Shown: positions 46,441 to 58,020, counted from the first letter of the stretch. The stretch: DNA of 64,000 bases from Platerodrilus igneus (GCA_036346225.1 JARFIW010001491.1:3162001-3226000); one strand, 5' to 3'. Made by a program: numbers and translations. The notes: generated by a model from the letters alone, not told the origin.

Positions 46441-46586
46441 ACAAATATCAATGCAGACGTGTAACATTCCCCAACTTGCTTTCCTATAACTTTCAAAGTA
46501 TAAAAGAGGTGTGTACTGTAAATGCATCGATTTTAAGAAATTAATTAAAAAATTTTTATTAATGTACCTACTAAAAATAAGGTTAG

Positions 46587-46646
46587 GTTCGACTCCTGAT
46601 CACGGCAATGTGCAAAAACATTGTCACGGTGGAAGCTTTTTTTTCA
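46587..46646 (+). repeat. Partial duplicate of tRNA-His 3' half plus trailer
   Basis: GGTTCGACTCCTGATCACGG and the following trailer (hairpin, GTCACGGTGGAAGC, T run) repeat 46381-46440 almost exactly. The 5' half is missing, so it is a pseudogene fragment. One base differs in the T-arm/acceptor part. Confidence 0.9.
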
Positions 46647-46789
46647 TATATGTAGGTCTGCAATATTTTTTTAACTTCCCTATAATTTGAAAGGATAAAA
46701 AATGGTGTATACTTTAAAAAATTATTATAACATTACTTTTAACAAATAGGTATTAATTAAAAATAATTATTAATATACTGAAATAGAAT

Positions 46790-47460
46790 CATGGAACGCA
46801 AGCGATGTAAAAGGACTCCATACAGAAATTGTAGAATTCATAAATAGAAATAAAACAGGCATATTATTAATAAACGAAAGCCAGCCGAAGGAAAAAGTCA
46901 AGTTTAAAACCACGTCTCAGTTCGAAAAGAGAACCCGAGGAATTGAACGCGGTGATGGAGCAAACATTATAAAAAAACGCGTATTTTTTATTGAACTGAA
47001 TCTCCTGAAACTAAATATAAAGCGTAGCGCTTAAATCGAAGAACATGACTTGTTTAGTGGCGGTCAACAGTTGATCCACAATCGGATTTTGTGAAATAGA
47101 CATCACGAAATTGTTAAACATAGGTGACAAGATAATTGTGACGAGTGATTTTAACACGAAACGCATTTACTGGAATTATCACAAAAACAACCGCAATGGT
47201 AAGTACAAAACGAGGACTTTGTAATCAAATTCACACAAACTCCAACACACCTTGCGCGGAATAACACTACGACATCAACAATTATCTTAGTTTTATCAAA
47301 AAGAGTAACACACATAACGGAAACCCTTACTATCGCAGAACTCAGCTTAAAACGGGACCACATCATAATTCATCTCAACCGACAACAAAAACAAACCCAA
47401 ACAAAGCGACCTCTTATTCACATACCGATTGGCAACTTTTTAAAATATCATTAGATGGCA
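46790..47460 (+). pseudogene. Jockey-type LINE endonuclease relic
   Basis: ESWNASDVKGLHTEIVEFIN, then GILLINESQPKEK (from the INET motif) and GDGANIIKKRV are the first APE endonuclease blocks. Later pieces include FTQTPTHLARNNTTTSTIIL, VLSKRVTHITETLTIAELS and IIIHLNRQQ, covering the final endonuclease motifs. Frame breaks occur and the middle (GGDFNAKH region) is lost. No RT follows. Confidence 0.75.
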
Positions 47461-47489
47461 CTATAAGAACTATTACGGGTAGAAAGAGG

Positions 47490-47700
47490 TGTTATTAATT
47501 TTGAATTGTCCAGAAGGGACAGGAACCCGGTATCAATTGTAAAGGTGCACCGCCAACTTTCAGTGGTGCAGGGATGGAGTCCTATGACAAAATGATAAAA
47601 AAACGATAAAAATCTAAAATTCAAAATGGCCGAAATGTACAATTACTTGTTATGTACTGTTTTTGGCCCTCTGAATATCTAGCAGGTAATTCACAGAGAA
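47490..47700. repeat. Interspersed repeat, copy 2 of 3 (short)
   Basis: CCAGAAGGGACAGGAACCC, TGCACCGCCAACTTTCA and AAAATGGCCGAAAT match the start of the copy at 52460-52620 and, less well, 28420-28560. Confidence 0.6.
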
Positions 47701-50397
47701 TTCAGTGAATTACTCCGCTAAAAATTCCGTGACGGTAAAATACCGAAACCTAGAACTCTACGAACAAAATAAGTTGATTGTTCCGCCGAGTAACTCAGTT
47801 GGACGGGTGGTGTAAGTGTTTGACGAGGGATCCAATATGCTATCGGATATGAAATGTGGTCTTGATCGGGAAAATACCTTGGACACCACCTAATCTCGCA
47901 GTGATGCTGGGGAAAACCCCTAGAATGAATAACAGAAGGGGATGTCCAAAATCTTGAAATCAGGAAAGTGATTCTGGCTTTCAAATACACCTGAAAATTC
48001 ATTGAAATAAACATTATGTTAAATATAAATCAAATCTAACCACGTGACCTATTTGTGGCTGTTACTGCCACGAAGATCTCTGAAAGTAAATGTTAAATAA
48101 TATCTAAAATATTGAATCACGCTTCGAACAAAATTCACAAGTTAATTGATTTTGGCAAAACTGTTACTATACCGTTTACAATAATGAACAGAATAAATAT
48201 ACACTCTTTACAACACTTACTAAAACCGTATTAATTCTATGACATGTGCATTCACACCGTTTCAACTTATACAAATATGAAAAGTCCCATATGTCTTAAA
48301 TCTATTAACTAAAATCAGAAACCTATTAGCTAAAACTTAAACCCAATCACAGACGCATTTCTAAGTACGTTAGTCAATAATACAATACGGTACTAACCTT
48401 TTTACTTGTATAGTATATCTTTTCTCATGGATTTGCTTTTTAAATGACCATCGAGAGATGTTTTATTTCCCTCCGTTAATGCTTCGACATCTTAACTTAA
48501 TTTCCACCCAGGGATTGAACCACTGGAGACCAATCTGTTCGTAAAAAAAGACCCGAGTCGCTTGATAGGGAACTATCCGATCATCAAAAATCACTTGGCT
48601 TCTCGATCGCGATCTTTTACTTAAGGTACTTACCCTACCAAAGTGACCTGTCGAGAGTAGGAATGTTATAAACGGAGTCTTCTTCTAGAATAAAGAAACT
48701 GCTCTTTTTAAACTACACGAGGCCTTTTCGGCCACCTTGGAAGGATGGATTAAAATGAGATTTCGTTAATGTTGCTATCTCTATTTATGTCTTTTACCAT
48801 TCTAACTTCCGTATTTCGGATTATATATGAAATCTGAATTACATGACCTGTTCTATTCTTAGACGAATGCGCTCACTTATAGACAAAATAAATCAACCTA
48901 TTTTATTTGCCAAAATGATATCACGCCTAACCTTTATAACAAACTGACAAATGAATTTTTATAACCTTTTTACTATCAAAGGAATATGATGCCAAAAAAT
49001 TCTTTTTTAAAGTTCTGTACCGATTTTTCAAGCGTAAACCAAAATACAAAAAAAAAAACGATATTACTCACACTTTTGTAATTTAAAGATTTCCAGATTA
49101 ACGCCACTGATGAACTAATTATTTTCTTAGCACATTGGGACACCTCATTCCGTGATTTATCCAACATAAGTTGATGAGCAAAACTTCACTTTTTGCCCGT
49201 TAATTTCGCACCCAAATCACAATTTAAATCCACGCAAAACACACGTGTTTGCCTTCCTGGTCAACGCATCCAGCACAGCTCAACATAATTCGCAACCGGC
49301 TTGAGAGTCATTGGACTCTACCAACATCCCCCCGTTACCCATAAATCATATTGTCGTTTTTGTCTTTTCGTCGAATTGCCAACGGCGTCCATTGTCATTA
49401 ATGCATAATTTTGTACTTGTTCGCTTCTCTGAATTCATTTCTTCCAAACCTAATCCTTCTAAACTCCCATCCTTATGTTAAATTCCACATGCGGTTCGCA
49501 CACAATATACGTCTAAAGACCTCTTAGAGCAAAGTTCAATGTCTTCAGTTCGTGTCAACGCGTTAAGTTTATGACGTTTATGAGTTTGTGGTTATTGAGG
49601 TTTCTTGAACCCCATGTGAATCAAAACAATATTATTGTGGACAAATACTGTTCCCGATTTTTATCGGTGGTTTTTCTAATTAATTACCAAGAATATAAAA
49701 TACCTATCGCTATTGTGCTACGTACCTAGACGTAACCGGAAGAAAAGTCTAACTACCAACCGCGGAGAGTAGGGAATTCAACTACATACCAAAAAAACGA
49801 AAAAAAAACACGTCGCCCACGATTATCTATTAACAATAAAAATAAATTAAAGTTTCTTGATTCACATGGACAAAGAAAAGTAATAAATTTAGGTTATATT
49901 GTAAAGGACAAATTTTATAATGGATCCACGAAGTGCGGATTTCGTAGCTAACATGCAATAAAACTTATTGGAAAAAAAGTAATGCTTAGATTTTCGCCGT
50001 AGCAAGTGTGTTAAATTAAAGTATTAAATGTAGGTTTTCTCCATAGCAAGTATGTTAAATTAAAGTATCAAATAAATGTAGACCAACTTGTAGTAAGAAT
50101 TAAAAAAACATAACCAGAAGCACTAGCGTAGCTAGCTTTAAACATGCATGGTGAACTGGTTTCACCACATCAACCTTACATGTGATTTTCCAATGTCCCT
50201 CCCGAAGCTACTACATTGACCAGGAAGCGAGTTTTTTTTACCTGAAAAATTTGGAATTTTGCCGAACCCTTGCTGTTCCAAGCAAGGTACGGATCTTTAA
50301 CGTGCGTGACAACACTCACACACGGGACCTCCATTTTACGTCTTATCCGAACGATGGTGTATTTTTGTGAAAAATGCTCGCCTAACATTTTTCAAGG
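47701..50397. other. Non-coding interval
   Basis: No gene recognised. A short tandem repeat of about 45 bp (TAGCAAGT(G/A)TGTTAAATTAAAGTAT) occurs at about 49990-50085. Reading frames are short and lack known motifs. Confidence 0.5.
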
Positions 50398-50440
50398 GGA
50401 CCGTGACGGGATTCGAACCCGGTCACCACATCAAACGCTG
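50398..50440 (-). ncRNA. tRNA-derived 3' half (B-box fragment)
   Basis: The minus strand reads GGTGACCGGGTTCGAATCCC, a good Pol III B box with a near-complete T arm. No A box or acceptor stem was found, so it is a tRNA or SINE fragment. Confidence 0.4.
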
Positions 50441-50479
50441 ATAAATAATAATCCTTGATGTGCATAAAAGAAAACGAGT

Positions 50480-51050
50480 CACATGCCTCTATGCGTCGGG
50501 ATGCTTATCTTACCATCCGTCGGGGGGTGAGTCAGCACAGCAACGCCACGGTAGTCAGGATCCATTCGCCTTGTCACCGTAACTGCAGCAGCGGTCTACA
50601 GACAAAAGCAGTTGGTCTACGTCAACGAACAGTTGGGACTACATAAAGAAAGAACCAATTTGGCCTCCAGCTAAGAGTTAAAAAGAGAATCTGATTAGGA
50701 TGGATAAGCGCGGGAAAACTCATACGCAAGATACCTCCTACTTGTCGAACAAAAAAAACGTGCATCGCTGTAGAAAATATTTCAACGCACAAGCTGCAGA
50801 ATAAAATTAAAATTGGCTCAAACAGCACGAACCCGAACTGCAATCCCCGTGCTATCAAAGCGTGATTAGCAAACTGGAAAACACGCTATCAACTAATAGT
50901 AGGATCTATTATTTCGACAAGTCTTTAAGTGGGTAACACAAGAGAAAGCAATTATACGTTATCGGAATGTTTAACAAATTAACGCATACCTAAAACAAGG
51001 TATTGACTATTTAATTTATCGAATAAATTTTCGTTTTAGAATGAATAGAT
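50480..51050. repeat. Unclassified interspersed repeat, copy 2
   Basis: Diverged direct copy of 180-720; see that entry for shared blocks. The 78-residue minus-strand frame (50622-50858) shares only a short LFEP-like match with the frame in copy 1. Confidence 0.6.
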
Positions 51051-52181
51051 TTGAAAGAAATGTTATGATTGCGCGTACTATTGTAATGAGATAAAAATAC
51101 AAAATGAGGTTTTGTACAGAAACAGAAGCTATGTGTGAATGAAAAACAAATTACCACAAAAAGGACGTATTTGAATCTATCGTTCAAAATAAACGTAACA
51201 ATTGCTCTTCATAAAAAATGTACTAAGTACTTTTTGGTATATTTACTTGTTCTGATTGAGCCTCATATTGAAATAGTCTCTGAGCTTCTATAAAATTTTA
51301 CGAGCATTCTTAATTAAGCTCCTGGACTAGCTGAAAGATAAATATTTTTCTATTGAGCACGTACGCTTAACTAACACAAAGGCGTTACACTTCCTTGATA
51401 AACTATATTTTTTCCAAAATTTTTTACCCTTAACCACTAAAAATTGTGTCTACGTCATTCCTGTGCTACGTTTCCAGTAATACCTTAATTCTGAAAAAAA
51501 GAAGTCTAAAGACGCTTCACCCAACTCTGTAAATGTCGCCGACAACAAAAGGTCGTAAAGCAGCACTCTCTATTTCTCTTGGGAATAGAACATTTATAGC
51601 GGCCATGACCCTTCATACCTGGTGCTAGATTGCCAGAGTAATACCCACTGAAAAATGAAGATCCAGTTGCATCTCTCAGCCGAGTATTACTCCAACCCTC
51701 TGGGCATAATTTTCGATTGGACGGTTGGCCAAAAATTCCAGTCGAAAGTCGACCCTAGCTACTATATCCGTAAATACTTGGTCAACAATTCAATCCTGAA
51801 GAAGTTCGTCGCATTTAAAAACAAAATTTTTCCACAAACTTTATTTTCGGCTCAATAACTAACCTAACCTCATACCGTCATAAATCATAATTATGATCAA
51901 TTAAAAATTTTTCTTTTCAATACAGTAACTGGAAAATCATTATTTTCTTTCAAACCCTAACTCGTAGTTTATAATTTAATTTAATTTTCACTAAAAAATA
52001 ATTCCATCTCGATACCCATATCCCAAAAAAAAATTTCTTTTCACGATCGTTTTATTTCTTTCTTAAAACCTCTCACAATAAGGTTACGTAAAAAAACCTT
52101 TTAACTCTGATTTATCAACTAAATTTACAAAAATGACTAACACAAAAACACTCCCTGTATGTTTGTTGTGCTTTGTTTAGC
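51051..52181. other. Non-coding interval
   Basis: No recognised gene or element ends. Confidence 0.5.
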
Positions 52182-52337
52182 ATTCTTCTTAATCTTCTTT
52201 GGGAATGAAACCACTCATAGTTTATAAAATCTATTTTATTTACGTTTCGATCCATGACCTGAAATGGATCGAAACGTAAATAAAATAGATTTTATAAACT
52301 ATGAGTGGTTTCATTCCCAAAGAAGATTAAGAAGAAT
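52182..52337. repeat. Perfect palindrome, 74-bp arms, 8-bp spacer
   Basis: 52182-52255 and 52264-52337 are exact reverse complements around GACCTGAA. The right arm contains GGATCGAAACGTAAATAAAA and the centre reads CCTGAAATGGATCGAAAC, resembling a shrunken hammerhead core at a PLE 3' end. A partial copy of the outer arm (AAACCACTCATAGTT) recurs at about 53804-53823. Confidence 0.9.
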
Positions 52338-52459
52338 AAGACAAAAACAACCAAACGATTAATAAACAAAAGGCCTTGAAGTTGGAAAAAAAGACCCCAT
52401 TAAATATACGGCCCTATTAAAAAAAATCGAGGTTATGCACCAATGTTAGGGGTAAAATT

Positions 52460-53350
52460 GACGTTACGTAATTAATTTTCAAGTGCCCAGAAGGGGCAAA
52501 AACCCCGTAACAATTTTAAAAGTGCATCAACTAACTTTCATTGGTGTAGAAGTGGGTTCCTATAGAAAACTGATAAAAAACTATAAATATCTAAAACGTA
52601 TAATGGCCGAAATATAAAACTACTTTAAAAACACTATTTGCCTCGAAATCCTTTACTAACTGTCCAAACCGTCATATCCAGCAATACTGTTGCATTATTT
52701 GCCGCCCGGAAGACGGTTATTCTGGATAGCTCTCCTTGCTATTGATCCAAAACTTTCATCACGTCAGCTGTTACCTTGTCTAACTCTGCTTAAAAACACT
52801 CCTTAACTTTCTATCCAATTACTGAAATCATCGAAATAACGGCCTCTCCCGAATATGACTTCATCGTTGGGGGCAATTGAATATCCTCACACACTGATCA
52901 CTTTGCTTATCTGAAAACTAATTGTAAATAAAATACCGTCCAAATTTAGACTCTACTAACAGTAAACTTCAAACCATATCATCACACGTCCATTAATTTT
53001 AAAAGAAAACAAACCTAATCTTATCTCCTCTGACCAGATATTAGTAATAGAACTCCTAAAGATACCTTAAACTGAAATTAATACTATCGTTCTATTGCAC
53101 TAGATTCCTAAATTGCCTTACACAACTTTTAATAAATCCCAATTACTTGGAAATTCCCTTAACTTCTGACTTATAAATACGTAGCATAACCCCAACTTCC
53201 GTTTCGAGGTCCATTAAAACATAAAATTTACCCACCGAAATTTACTAGCAATACATCTTACAATTAAAGCTTAATACGCACGTTTAACACTTTAGAAGCT
53301 TCAATCTTCTTTTCTAATAATCTGTGACATTCCTTTAAAAATAATTAACA
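52460..53350. repeat. Interspersed repeat, copy 3 of 3
   Basis: Longest counterpart of 28420-29400. Shared blocks include GTAACAATTTTAAAAGTGCA, GTGGGTTCCTATAG, GACGGTTATTCTGGATAGCT and AATATCCT. Non-coding. Confidence 0.55.
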
Positions 53351-53519
53351 CATTACATTCTAATAGTCCATCAATAGGATTAGCTTATTTTCATTGTAAA
53401 TATAAGTTTTGGGCCTCAATAAATTATAATTTAAGAAAGAATTATTTTGCATCTTATTCGATCCACTGTCAAAGGTTATAAAATTCATGTTAGTTTTTAA
53501 AGAGGTTAGATGCGATGTT

Positions 53520-53800
53520 TTCCTGAATTTGACAGTATTCATCTTCTCTTCAAAGTACAAGTTAAAAATTAACGGGGATAATATCACATTCCAGTCTCAG
53601 TCATTTCGAAATATTTATTTCTCTACCTTCCTGCTTTAATTCTATTACCGCTGTATGCTCTTTGTATAAGCTATGGAATATGCGTCTATTCCTAAAACTC
53701 ATTCCAATCTTTTTGAGTATTTCAAACATTTTTTTCCATTTTACATTGTCGAATGCGTTTTCTAGATCTATAAACCCTATATTCTTCTCAATCTGCTTTG
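53520..53800 (-). pseudogene. LINE reverse transcriptase fragment
   Basis: The minus strand encodes IGFIDLENAFDNVKWKKMFE (first catalytic Asp block), ILKKIGMSFRNRRIFHSLYK, HTAVIEL and, in another frame, ILSPLIFNLYFEEKMN. These are consecutive RT palm motifs of the same LINE type as 36480-38090. It is truncated on both sides. Confidence 0.75.
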
Positions 53801-54203
53801 GAAATTAAACCACTCATAGTTCAACTTCAAGTTTGACATTTATCACATAAATTGAAGGTTACTTTGATTTATTGATGTTCGAAATGTTAAGTTTAAAAGA
53901 ATGATTGCCTTCAATTTTTGTTGCGGCCTGGGACCGACTTTTTTTAGGTAGCCAATACGCTTAACGTGAAAATTGGAAAACATTTCTTAATATGTTTCTA
54001 TTTATACAATTGAGAGGATGATTATTAAAGATGTGAGCGATTGCGTTACCTTAAGGTTTAAGCAGTCTTATATATATAAAATAAGATGTATCTGTAAACA
54101 AACTCTATGAAAATAATAGAGTCTATTGACGAATACAAATCGGGCTGGTAGTTATATAGCCATTAACAAAACATTAGCTTATTACTTCATAGAGGAGGAA
54201 ACA

Positions 54204-54249
54204 TCCACTGACCGACGGTTTCGGCTTTATTAAGCCTCCTCAGAGTGAA
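54204..54249 (-). ncRNA. Hammerhead ribozyme, minus-strand copy
   Basis: Exact reverse complement of 54814-54859; see that entry. Confidence 0.75.
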
Positions 54250-54813
54250 ATAGTCTCCAAGAACCCTATGAAGTAATCGAAGCTATTATACTGGAATAAT
54301 TTCGAAACAATCTCTGTACTATGGCAAAAGTAAATAAAACCGCCATCAGGTGATAAACATCAACACTACTAAGCGTGGAAGTACAAAAATTGAATCGAAA
54401 CTACATAGTAAATCCTATAGATGGCTATACAAGTACGTGAGGCCATTTACAGATACATCTTATTTTATATATTGTTCTACACAATTTCTTATTGCGGACT
54501 GCAAATAACCTGTCTTTTATTATTTGATTTGCCTTGGGACATGAACCCGGGTGTCGCCGCGAGAAGGTTTGTTACGTTTGCAAATAAATTTTGCTGTAAC
54601 ATTCCGCAAATCTCAAATGGCCACACGTACTTGTATAGCCATCTATAGGATTTACTATGTAGTTTCGATTCAATTTTTGTACTTCCACGCTTAGTAGTGT
54701 TGATGTTTATCACCTGATGGCGGTTTTATTTACTTTTGCCATAGTACAGAGATTGTTTCGAAATTATTCCAGTATAATAGCTTCGATTACTTCATAGGGT
54801 TCTTGGAGACTAT

Positions 54814-54859
54814 TTCACTCTGAGGAGGCTTAATAAAGCCGAAACCGTCGGTCAGTGGA
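54814..54859 (+). ncRNA. Hammerhead ribozyme, plus-strand copy
   Basis: Stem I UUCACU (54814-54819) pairs with AGUGGA (54854-54859), including one G-U. The core CUGAGGA (54820-54826) fits CUGANGA. Stem II is GGCUU-AAUA-AAGCC (54827-54840), then GAAA (54841-54844). Stem III is short, A-C-C with G-G-U around a GUC loop, and the cleavage site follows C54853 in GGUC. All invariant core residues are present. The layout is a minimal type I hammerhead. Self-cleavage is predicted, not shown. Confidence 0.8.
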
Positions 54860-55032
54860 TGTTTCCTCCTCTATGAAGTAATAAGCTAATGTTTTGTTAA
54901 TGGCTATATAACTACCAGCCCGATTTGTATTCGTCAATAGACTCTATTATTTTCATAGAGTTTGTTTACAGATACATCTTATTTTATATATTGTTCTACA
55001 CAATTTCTTATTGCGGACTGCAAATAACCTGT

Positions 55033-55036
<4 letters not shown>

Positions 55037-55078
<42 letters not shown>
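55037..55078. repeat. (TA)n tract
   Basis: A TA run lies between the palindrome tail and an LTR starting at 55081. Confidence 0.9.
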
Positions 55079-55080
<2 letters not shown>

Positions 55081-55082
<2 letters not shown>

Positions 55083-56484
55083 CTGTCAAGAAGGGGGTGG
55101 GCTTATAAAATGTTTAAATAGGGCTTCGAAACGACTTTGCTAGAATGGGGTTATATTTGGTTTTGTTTGAGTATTTTCTTTCAGGTATTTTTGGTTTATA
55201 AATTAACAACAACTATTCCACGTTTATAAATTTATAAAGCTTTTGAAACTGCATTGCATTCAACAACATATACCGGCCATAGACCAGGCTAAGCTAGTTA
55301 TAAGTTTGCATTGTATACGTATTTTAATTGTTATGGTTGCACGTATATGAAATTTAATTTGGAGTTAGCGTTTTCAGAACCATTTGAATGTAAAACAAAT
55401 ATCAAAATTGCTTGGTATACTGCACGCTTTTAAAATTTTAAGGAGTTAAGTGATACTCCCGTAAAATTGGTAAATCAATTTCAGTTTGAATATGTTTTAA
55501 CAATTAAAGATTGGTTACGTAATGACAGGACGTTTACCGAATAAGACATAAATGCCTGTCACGTATAATTTAAAAGCTGAACCATCAAAGTTTGTTAACT
55601 ATTTTCAATATTGTAAAAGTTCAATATACATAAATCACTGGATTATCAAACGATCTAGAAAATGAATGTATCTAGAGAAAACAACTGTATTATTAATCAA
55701 TTATTAATAATTAGAAATTGCATAGTGTGCGTAGAGATAGTTGCCATGGCAACGGAAAACAAAAGAAGACGGATTTTATTTATAAAGGACTTCAAATTGA
55801 TATTACTGAAAAATAGACGTGTTTTTGTACTGTTATGAGTTTTATTACATTTTAAAAAGTTACGAGAAAGTTTTGAAAGTCAAGTTGTACCTGGAGATAG
55901 CAAATAGTAGCAGTTTTACGGCGAATAAAAGTTAATTAAAAGAGGGAGTGCTGGTCTGTACCGTTATTGTTTGAAGACGAAAGCATAGTGGAATTGGAGT
56001 TATCTGAGTATTTGTATAACATAAAATTTGTAGAAATATTAGTAGTTTTATAGTCTGAGATTACCAGTTGCTCGAGTTACTTATTATTTACAGGAGGTGC
56101 CTGCAGTTGGTCACTTGGCTTCAGGACGGCTGGAAGGCGGCGCTTGTATCTGGATTCCAGGTATTAGTATTTAATATCTACGCAGTGCTTTAATCAAATT
56201 TATAAAAGTGGAACTAGTGTTTGGGTATACTTTTGGCTTTTAAAATTATTTTGAAAACTCCTTGGATATTTGTTTGGGTGTCTAGTTGAGAGGTGTTTGC
56301 CTAGGACGGACCCACCCTAGGTAGATTCCGCTACGTGTTTGACGGCCCTGTAGAATATTTAAGTGCAGCGGCCGTGTAAAATATTTAAAGATAAATTGTG
56401 TGGCATAACTCAACAAGGCTCTAAAATAAGACAAGGGTGACAGATAGATATATTACGCCTATCACTAATAAGGTAGGATCACAG
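55081..56484 (+). mobile_element. Solo LTR-like segment of the TA-flanked LTR lineage
   Basis: Starts TACTGTCAAGAAGGGGGTGG right after a TA tract, matching the TACTGT...GGGG starts at 38972 and 41218. Ends GGATCACAG followed by TATATATA. A weak PBS-like motif (TGGCATAACTCAACAAGGCT) is at about 56401. The promoter pair was not found, and the interior is not obviously alignable with the minus-strand LTRs. Confidence 0.5.
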
Positions 56485-56501
56485 TATATATAACAATATA
56501 T

Positions 56502-56752
56502 TGCTGTGATATTTTAAAATCGAGCCTCACGAATTGGGCGCCAAGAACTGCTGTGATATTCTCCTGTGAATGCGGGAACTGGGTCCTTTCAACAAAAAAA
56601 TTCTAGTCCCACCGATTGATGCATCATAAACTGCTGTGATCCTGTTTTCGCCTCGGCTGCTCACCTAATTTTATAAACCTCCTCATTCATAAAAAAAAAC
56701 AACACATTCCTACCACAAACATCAACGTTAACTCTATTTACATCAATATTCA

Positions 56753-56754
<2 letters not shown>
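56502..56754 (-). mobile_element. Partial LTR end (3' 250 bp)
   Basis: Nearly identical to 56793-57049, the 3' end of the next LTR, and cut off by a TA tract at 56755-56792. Contains two tRNA-Lys-like motifs (56520-56543 and about 56605-56628). Confidence 0.9.

Positions 56755-56792
<38 letters not shown>
56755..56792. repeat. (TA)n tract
   Basis: TA run between the partial and the complete LTR copy. Confidence 0.9.
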
Positions 56793-56794
<2 letters not shown>

Positions 56795-56810
56795 CTGTGA
56801 TATTTTAAAA

Positions 56811-56834
56811 TCGAGCCTCACGAATTGGGCGCCA
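56811..56834 (+). promoter_or_regulatory. tRNA-Lys 3'-end-like motif (PBS on minus strand)
   Basis: TCGAGCCTCACGAATTGGGC followed by GCCA. It includes a non-templated-type CCA, as expected for a sequence copied from, or complementary to, mature tRNA-Lys. A diverged second copy is at 56894-56917. Confidence 0.6.
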
Positions 56835-57982
56835 AGAACTGCTGTGATATTCTCCTGTGAATGCGGGAACTGGGTCCTTTCAACAAAAAAATTCTAGTCC
56901 CACCGATTGATGCATCATAAACTGCTGTGATCCTGTTTTCGCCTCGGCTGCTCACCTAATTTTATAAACCTCCTCATTCATAAAAAAAAAACAACACATT
57001 CCTACCACAAACATCAACGTTAACTCTATTTACATCAATATTCAGAATACATTAAATTTTCAAATTAAATTTCAGCATAAAATTCAGTTTTAAAAGAATT
57101 TCAAGATTAATTTTATTATCATTTTAATGTGCATCCAGAATTAAGTCCTTGTTGGATGCCTACTAATTAATATAACAATATAAGCAGACCGGAGTCTGAG
57201 TATAAAGGGAGCATCTACCACCCCTTTACGTTAATTAACCAGGTTCGTCTAATTGAGCTCAAAGACATACCCAAAGTTTCATCATATTCCCGAACATCAA
57301 TACTAAATACCCCTTTCTACTTAAACAAGCAAATTTCATCTTAAAATTAAAATTTCATGGTTAGTACAATTTCACTAATGTCCATTTAAAGTAAATCAAT
57401 TATAAAGTTATTCAACACACACAAAATGTCAAACAAAATAGTATAATTTACCTGAAGGTTACTGTCCTCGTAGCTTCAATGTACATCGTCCCTTTAGTTA
57501 ATCACACCATTCCAACAGGATTATATTTACGGCTTCTAATTCTCAACGCTTTTAAAATTTTCTCCATCACCATTTATTTAAAGTTGTTTCTGGGCTTTTC
57601 CGGAACTCATCTGTGTATATCTGACCCTTGTTTCGTGGATCCAGACACGTATTTGAACCATTTAATTATTAACACCCCGAAAATAACAAAGAAATTCATA
57701 CTTCTTTCACCAAGATACGCCAAAACTGCCTACTTTTGTTTATTTATTTGTCATATTAAATTTTACCATTTGTTACAGTGATAATAAATTTTATTACCTT
57801 GTATCTATGTGCACTAAAGTATATTCATGTTAGAACGTAACGAACAAACTATTTTGAATCACCAAAATATACGAGCAAACTTTAAATTATTTTATCAAAC
57901 TAAAATGCACTGTTTAAGCATCTTGAATCAAGTCGCGGATGTAAGAGCTTTTAACGCATCGAATAGTCAAAAGTCTAAGAGT

Positions 57983-58020
57983 CTAAGAGGCCGAAATTCA
58001 TATTACCACCGGTATATATA
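57983..58020 (-). promoter_or_regulatory. Putative LTR core promoter
   Basis: TATATATACCGGTGG from 58020, then CTCTTAG at 57989-57983, 31 nt downstream on the minus strand. Confidence 0.55.

Larger units (their letters stand above)
54072..54990. mobile_element. Palindromic element with two hammerhead ribozyme copies
   Basis: 54072-54449 is the near-perfect reverse complement of about 54618-54990. The spacer of about 170 bp includes a copy of the outer tail (ACAGATACATCTTATTTTAT ... GCAAATAACCTGTCTT) that also follows the right arm at 54967-55036. Each arm holds a complete hammerhead-type sequence. No protein coding. By analogy with PLE 3' regions, which carry hammerheads and occur as inverted truncated pairs, it is probably a PLE remnant, but no RT or GIY-YIG is present to prove it. 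Confidence 0.7.

Noticed and set aside
47785..47870. Possible tRNA-like A box (TAACTCAGTTGG) with nearby GGGATCCAAT
   Set aside because: No matching T arm or acceptor stem was found, so it is too weak to call a SINE.
57479..57781. 100-residue hydrophobic-looking frame, also at 61521
   Set aside because: It lies within LTR U5/R-type sequence, differs by frame-disrupting indels between copies, and is not seen as a coherent frame in the diverged LTR at 15.5 kb.
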